Below are positions 5,555 through 9,237 of a stretch of DNA of 9,237 bases, in pieces (the stretch's first letter is position 1; the number at the start of each line of letters is the position of its first letter). Below the pieces are notes generated by a model, which made no database searches, had not been told where the DNA came from, and saw nothing but the letters and a program-made list of their open reading frames with translations. This DNA comes from CAG-791 sp002394525 (GTDB lineage: Bacteria > Bacillota > Clostridia > Lachnospirales > Lachnospiraceae). The stretch lies in assembly GCA_946536955.1 (NCBI GenBank), contig CAMNFJ010000120.1, forward strand, positions 1 through 9,237, read 5' to 3'. Both the position numbers and the translations under genes were made by a program.

Positions 5555-7876
5555 TCAGCCGCTTGTTCTCTTGATCGCCTGGACATCCCGGATGGCCTGC
5601 AGGCGGGTCGTGATATCATGCAGCTCCTGTCTGCTCTTGACCTCGAAGCCCAGGGTCAGGGTGGCGATCCCCTGCCGGCCGGTCGTGGAGCTGATCCGGA
5701 GGATGCTGATATCCTTTTCGGAAAACACCTTGGTCAGGTCGTTGAGCAGGCCGCTCCTGTCCCTGGCGTAAATCTTGATCTCGACAAGGAAGCCCTCCTC
5801 CTTGGCGCCCTCGGCGCCCTCGATCCAGGAGGCCTCGATCAGGCGGTCCTGCTCGATATCCGGAAGGTTGTTGACATTGCTGCAGTCCTTCCTGTGGATG
5901 GAGATCCCTCTCCCCCTGGTGATGAAACCTACGATCTCATCGCCGGGGACCGGATTGCAGCACTTGGAAAAGCGGATGGCCAGGCCCTCCGCCCCCTTGA
6001 CGACCACCGATCCTGTCCCCGTCCCCCGGTGGATATGCTGGGGACTGTTCTGGACCTGGTGGATGATCTCCTCGCTGGTGAGCTGGTGCTTGTGGTCCTC
6101 CGCGTAGAGGTCGGCCAGCTTGTTGACGATCTGGCCCTCCTTCATGCCGCCGTGGCCGACAGCCGCCAGCAGGGACTCCCAGTCCCTGAAGCCGTACTTG
6201 CGGAGGATGTATTCCTGGTAGACAGGCTTGATCAGCTCATGCATATGGAGGCCGTGGGCCTTGGCATAGGCATAGATCAACTCCCTGCCCCTGATGATAT
6301 TTTCTTCTTTATTTTCCTTCTTGAACCACTGGTTGATCTTGTTCCGGGTCGAAGCGCTCCTGGCGAAGGTGAGCCAGTCCAAGCTGGGCCCCTTGGAATT
6401 GGAGCTGGTGATGATCTCGATCCGGTCGCCGTTCTTGATCTCATAGTCGATATTGACGATCTTGTCGTTGACACGGGCGCCGACCATGCGGTTGCCGACC
6501 GCGGTGTGGATGGCATAGGCGAAATCGACCGGCGTGGACCCGGCCGGCAGGTTCTTGACCTCGCCGCGGGGGGTGAAGCAGTAGACATCGTCGGAAAAGA
6601 GGTTGAGGTCGCTCTTGAGGATGTCCATAAACTCGCGGTTGTCGGACATGTCCTGCTGCCACTCCAGGATCTGGCGCAGCCAGGTGAGCTTTTCCTCCTC
6701 CCGGGTCTTCTCCACCTTCTCGGAGCTTCCGGCCTCCTTATATTTCCAGTGGGCGGCAATACCGTATTCCGCCGCACGGTGCATATCGTAGGTGCGGATC
6801 TGAATCTCAAAGGGCTGGCCCGCGGGTCCGATCAGGGTCGTGTGCAGGGACTGGTACATGTTGGCCTTGGGCATGGCTATGTAGTCCTTGAAGCGGCCGG
6901 GGATGGGCTTGTACATCTCATGGATCGTCCCCAGTACGGCGTAGCAGTCGCGGATGGAATTGACGATCACCCGGACCGCGAAGAGGTCATAGATCTCCTC
7001 CAGGGATTTTTTCTGGTTGACCATCTTGCGGTAGATGCTGAAGAGGTGCTTGACCCTGCCGTCCACCTCTCCGTCGATGCCGGCCTCACGGATATGGGTC
7101 TTGATCTCCTGCGCAATCTCCTGCACATAGTGCTCGCGCTCGTTCATCTTCTGCGTGACCTTCTCGACGAGCTCATAGTAGACATCCGGATAGAGGTACT
7201 TGAGCGCCAGGTCATCCAGCTCAACCTTGATCTTGGAGATCCCCAGCCGGTCGGCGATGGGGGCGTAGATATCCACGGTCTCCTGGGAGATGCGCTGCTG
7301 CTTTTCCGGCGGCATGAACTCCAGGGTCCGCATATTGTGCAGGCGGTCCGCCAGCTTGATCAGAATGACGCGGATGTCCTTGGCCATGGCCAGGAACATC
7401 TTGCGCAGGTTTCTGGCCTGCATCTCCTGCTGGACCTGGGACTTGTCCTGGTAGTCGCCGGAGAGCTTGAGTTTTTTGAGCTTGGTGACGCCGTCCACCA
7501 GAAGGGCGACATCCGAGCCGAAGCGGTCCTCGATCTCCTCCCGGGTCAGGACCGTGTCCTCCACCACGTCGTGGAGAAGTCCCGCCGCGATCGTCTCCTT
7601 ATCCATCTCCAGTTCAGCCAGGATAATGGAGACACATAAGGGGTGAATGATATAGGGCTCTCCCGACTTGCGCAGCTGGCCCTCGTGGGCACCGAGCGCA
7701 ACATCATAAGCCTTCCCGATCAGTCTGATGTCATCGGAAGGATGGTATTTTCTGACTCTCTCGATCAGTTCTTTATAGAGATCCTGCGGGCTGTCATAGT
7801 CTCCGATACAGGCGATCTTTCCGTTGTCAATGGAGATCCTGCCGTATTTTTCCCTCATCTCCCTGCTGTCTGCCAT
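5555..7876 (-). CDS. rel: Bifunctional (p)ppGpp synthetase/hydrolase (Rel/SpoT family)
   Basis: A 773-residue long RSH protein, slightly longer than typical Firmicutes Rel (about 735). It makes and degrades the alarmone (p)ppGpp in the stringent response and acts at the ribosome. Domains in order are: the HD hydrolase, with LRKSGEPYIIHP (68-79), HDVVEDT (102-108) and LADRLHNMRT (175-184), all metal and catalytic residues present; then the synthetase, with RVKHLFSIYRKM (274-285), Asp297, YQSLHTT (341-347) and FEIQIRT (356-362). The RFKD sequence (328-331) is the RXKD signature of bifunctional enzymes, as opposed to EXDD of RelA. TGS follows at about 430-490, then the conserved-cysteine region with KCCNP (638-642) and ISIHRKDC (658-665), then ACT (about 695-767). 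Both active sites look intact. The ATG at 7874-7876 is chosen for AGAGG six bases upstream. An ATG 36 nt earlier lacks a ribosome site. A strong promoter lies at 8004-8032. Confidence 0.97.
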   Translation of the reverse strand: MADSREMREKYGRISIDNGKIACIGDYDSPQDLYKELIERVRKYHPSDDIRLIGKAYDVALGAHEGQLRKSGEPYIIHPLCVSIILAELEMDKETIAAGLLHDVVEDTVLTREEIEDRFGSDVALLVDGVTKLKKLKLSGDYQDKSQVQQEMQARNLRKMFLAMAKDIRVILIKLADRLHNMRTLEFMPPEKQQRISQETVDIYAPIADRLGISKIKVELDDLALKYLYPDVYYELVEKVTQKMNEREHYVQEIAQEIKTHIREAGIDGEVDGRVKHLFSIYRKMVNQKKSLEEIYDLFAVRVIVNSIRDCYAVLGTIHEMYKPIPGRFKDYIAMPKANMYQSLHTTLIGPAGQPFEIQIRTYDMHRAAEYGIAAHWKYKEAGSSEKVEKTREEEKLTWLRQILEWQQDMSDNREFMDILKSDLNLFSDDVYCFTPRGEVKNLPAGSTPVDFAYAIHTAVGNRMVGARVNDKIVNIDYEIKNGDRIEIITSSNSKGPSLDWLTFARSASTRNKINQWFKKENKEENIIRGRELIYAYAKAHGLHMHELIKPVYQEYILRKYGFRDWESLLAAVGHGGMKEGQIVNKLADLYAEDHKHQLTSEEIIHQVQNSPQHIHRGTGTGSVVVKGAEGLAIRFSKCCNPVPGDEIVGFITRGRGISIHRKDCSNVNNLPDIEQDRLIEASWIEGAEGAKEEGFLVEIKIYARDRSGLLNDLTKVFSEKDISILRISSTTGRQGIATLTLGFEVKSRQELHDITTRLQAIRDVQAIKRTSG

Positions 7877-7880
7877 GATA

Positions 7881-7887
7881 CACCTCT
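7881..7887 (-). promoter_or_regulatory. RBS deciding the rel start
   Basis: AGAGGTG on the minus strand, with six bases between AGAGG and the ATG at 7874-7876. The alternative ATG at 7910-7912 is preceded by CTGTTATACGC, with no ribosome site, so the shorter 773-residue Rel is preferred. Confidence 0.65.
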
Positions 7888-7920
7888 GTGGCAAATTCCG
7901 GCCTTTGCGCATGCGTATAA

Positions 7921-7939
7921 CAGCCAGTCAGACTGGCTG
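7921..7939 (-). repeat. Perfect hairpin in the rel leader
   Basis: CAGCCAGT and ACTGGCTG form a perfect 8-bp stem around a 3-nt loop, about 60-75 nt into the predicted rel transcript and about 45 nt before the start codon. On the minus strand it is followed by TTATACGC rather than a U-tract, so it is not an intrinsic terminator. It could be a leader RNA hairpin or, as DNA, a dyad operator. An 8-base palindrome CGCATGCG (7908-7915) lies just downstream. Confidence 0.55.
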
Positions 7940-7974
7940 CAGCCGCGCAGGGTTCCGGATCTGTCCCCCGTCTC

Positions 7975-7989
7975 TATTGCCTGAAAATA
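7975..7989 (-). promoter_or_regulatory. Candidate CodY-box-like site downstream of the rel promoter
   Basis: The minus strand reads TATTTTCAGGCAATA here. It agrees at 11 of 15 positions with the published CodY box AATTTTCWGAAAATT, including the central TTTTCWG. It would lie at about +9 to +23 of the predicted rel transcript, a position where a bound repressor could block elongation. Four mismatches in an AT-rich stretch is weak evidence alone. It is listed because codY itself is in the window. Confidence 0.25.
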
Positions 7990-8003
7990 ATAAAAGTAAA
8001 GAA

Positions 8004-8032
8004 ATTATAGTCTGTTTTGTTGACTACGTCAA
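8004..8032 (-). promoter_or_regulatory. Sigma-A promoter for rel
   Basis: On the minus strand TTGACG (8032-8027) is followed by a 17-nt spacer and a perfect TATAAT (8009-8004). It sits in an AT-rich island in otherwise GC-rich DNA, directly after the groEL terminator. Transcription would start near 7997, giving a leader of about 120 nt before rel. A dyad TTGAC-GTA-GTCAA (8020-8032) overlaps the -35 box. Confidence 0.85.
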
Positions 8033-8054
8033 TCAAAGGTTGAAGGATTCGCGC

Positions 8055-8088
8055 AAAAAACCCCGCGCATCCGGACGGACGCGCGAGG
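8055..8088 (-). terminator. Rho-independent terminator of groEL
   Basis: A 12-bp GC-rich stem (8088-8077 with 8072-8061, two G-U pairs) closes a 4-nt loop and is followed on the minus strand by TTTTTT (8060-8055). It lies 56 nt after the groEL stop and 23 nt upstream of the rel -35 box, so it separates the chaperonin operon from the rel transcript. Confidence 0.92.
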
Positions 8089-8143
8089 TCTTTACGATCT
8101 TTTATCTATAAAATTCTCTTATTCTCTGACGCTTTTGCTGCGA

Positions 8144-9237
8144 TCACATCATTCCGGGAGCGCCTGCGGGCATGGGGGGCATGGGCTCCTTGATGTTGGC
8201 GACAGCCGCCTCGGTGGTCAGGAAGCTGGAAGCGACGCTGGTTGCGTTCTGCAGAGCGCTTCTGGTGACCTTGGCGGGATCCAGGATGCCGCCGTCGATC
8301 ATGTTGACATACTCTTCCTTGTAGGCGTCAAAGCCGACACCGACCTCGGACTCCTTGACCTTGTTGACGATCACGGCGCCGTTGAGGCCCGCGTTCTCGG
8401 CGATCTGGTGCAGGGGAGCCTCCAGAGCCTTGAGGACGATCTGGGCGCCGGTCTTCTCATCGCCGTCCAGGTCCGCCACAGCCTTCTCGACTGCCTTGGA
8501 AGCATGGATGTAAGCGCTGCCGCCGCCAAAGATGATGCCTTCCTCAACAGCTGCCCTTGTGGCATTGAGAGCATCCTCCATGCGGAACTTGGCTTCCTTC
8601 ATCTCTGTCTCGGTTGCCGCGCCGACGCGGATGACTGCGACACCGCCGGCCAGCTTGGCCAGACGCTCCTGAAGCTTCTCGCGGTCGAAATCGGACTTGG
8701 TCTCTTCGATCTGCTTCTTGATCTGTGCGACGCGCTGGTCGAGAGCGGTCTTGTCGCCGAGGCCGTCGACGATGACGGTCTGCTCCTTGCCGACCTTGAC
8801 GCTCTTGGCGCGGCCCAGCTGCTGAACGGTTGCGTCCTTGAGCTCCAGGCCCAGGTCAGAGCTGATGACTGTGCCGCCGGTCAGGATGGCGATATCCTCC
8901 AGCATGGCCTTCCTTCTGTCGCCATAGCCGGGAGCCTTGACAGCGACTACGTTGAAGGTGCCGCGCAGCTTGTTGACGATCAGGGTGGTCAGGGCCTCGC
9001 CCTCGACATCCTCAGCCACGATCAGGAGCTTGGCGCCCATCTTGACGATCTGCTCGAGCAGGGGCAGGATCTCCTGGATGGTGGAGATCTTCTTGTCTGT
9101 GATCAGGATGAAGGGATCCTCGAGGTTGGCTTCCATCTTGTCCATATCGGTTGCCATGTAGGCGCTGATGTAGCCTCTGTCAAACTGCATGCCTTCGACC
9201 AGGTCCAGCTCGGTCTGCATGGTCTTGGACTCCTCGA
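8144..9237 (-). CDS. groEL: Chaperonin GroEL (partial, 5' end outside window)
   Basis: Only the last 363 or so codons are present. The reading frame stays open to the window edge (9237), and the first methionine in view (9218-9220) is internal. The part seen begins near residue 180 of a normal GroEL and runs to the stop. It covers the apical domain (VEGMQFDRGYISAYM, the DPFILITDKKIS segment, KLLIVAEDVEGEALTTLIVNKLRG, KAPGYGDRRK) and the returning intermediate and equatorial domains (AGGVAVIRVGAATE, EMKEAKFRMEDALNATRAAVEEG, GGGSAY). GroEL forms the 14-subunit ATP-driven folding chamber with GroES in the cytoplasm. The C-terminal tail is PMPPMPAGAPGMM, proline-rich and without the long GGM repeat of enterobacteria. 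The residue before the GGG motif is Phe where Ala or Pro is usual. The upstream half, groES and any CIRCE/HrcA site are outside the window. Confidence 0.97.
   Translation of the reverse strand, partial: EESKTMQTELDLVEGMQFDRGYISAYMATDMDKMEANLEDPFILITDKKISTIQEILPLLEQIVKMGAKLLIVAEDVEGEALTTLIVNKLRGTFNVVAVKAPGYGDRRKAMLEDIAILTGGTVISSDLGLELKDATVQQLGRAKSVKVGKEQTVIVDGLGDKTALDQRVAQIKKQIEETKSDFDREKLQERLAKLAGGVAVIRVGAATETEMKEAKFRMEDALNATRAAVEEGIIFGGGSAYIHASKAVEKAVADLDGDEKTGAQIVLKALEAPLHQIAENAGLNGAVIVNKVKESEVGVGFDAYKEEYVNMIDGGILDPAKVTRSALQNATSVASSFLTTEAAVANIKEPMPPMPAGAPGMM

Noticed and set aside
5488..5619. N-terminal extension of the hydrolase (start at 5619)
   Set aside because: It would overlap the last codons of rel, has no ribosome site, and is Arg/Pro-rich unlike the protein. 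AAAGGA sits well before the internal ATG.
5426..7639. 737-codon plus-strand open frame opposite rel
   Set aside because: Antisense shadow of rel, whose two active sites and TGS and ACT domains are clear. No recognisable domains on the plus strand.
7877..7912. Earlier in-frame ATG for rel
   Set aside because: No purine-rich ribosome site before it, whereas AGAGG is six bases before the ATG at 7876.
1..9237. CRISPR arrays, insertion sequences, tRNA/rRNA genes, phage or defence genes
   Set aside because: No regularly spaced repeats, transposase motifs, terminal inverted repeats, cloverleaf or rRNA-like sequence was seen. All coding capacity is explained by six housekeeping or regulatory genes.

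Overview
The window is an ordinary chromosomal, housekeeping stretch from a GC-rich (by eye nearly 60% GC) Firmicute of the class Clostridia, most likely Lachnospiraceae. The evidence is a CodY regulator with a Firmicutes-type winged HTH, a clostridial HemZ-type coproporphyrinogen oxidase, and a topA-codY neighbourhood. Species cannot be named from the sequence alone. All six genes lie on the minus strand, so the reading order is from high to low coordinates.

Layout in transcription order: (1) the 3' two thirds of groEL (8144-9237, 5' end outside the window), closed by a strong intrinsic terminator (8055-8088). (2) A near-consensus sigma-A promoter (8004-8032), a structured leader of about 120 nt and rel, the bifunctional (p)ppGpp synthetase/hydrolase (5555-7876). 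(3) A small metallo-beta-lactamase-fold hydrolase (4840-5487). (4) hemZ, radical SAM coproporphyrinogen dehydrogenase (3249-4724). (5) topA, DNA topoisomerase I with three zinc ribbons (1009-3168). (6) codY, the GTP/branched-chain amino acid sensing global regulator (4-798). Gaps between rel, the hydrolase, hemZ, topA and codY are 67, 115, 80 and 210 nt. I see no strong U-tract terminator between rel and codY, only a weak candidate at the end of topA, so these five genes may form one long transcription unit.

Functionally, rel and codY bracket the unit. Rel raises (p)ppGpp and so lowers GTP, and CodY is a GTP-responsive repressor in well-studied Firmicutes. The genes between them are metabolic or housekeeping. 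No mobile element, CRISPR array, tRNA, rRNA or phage gene is visible.

I did not find a convincing new multi-gene system. The observations most worth checking are in the non-coding DNA. The topA-codY gap is packed with inverted repeats that include four copies of the 7-mer GATCCGG/CCGGATC. A CodY-box-like sequence sits just after the predicted rel start site. GC-rich dyads without U-tracts occur in all the gaps of the putative operon.
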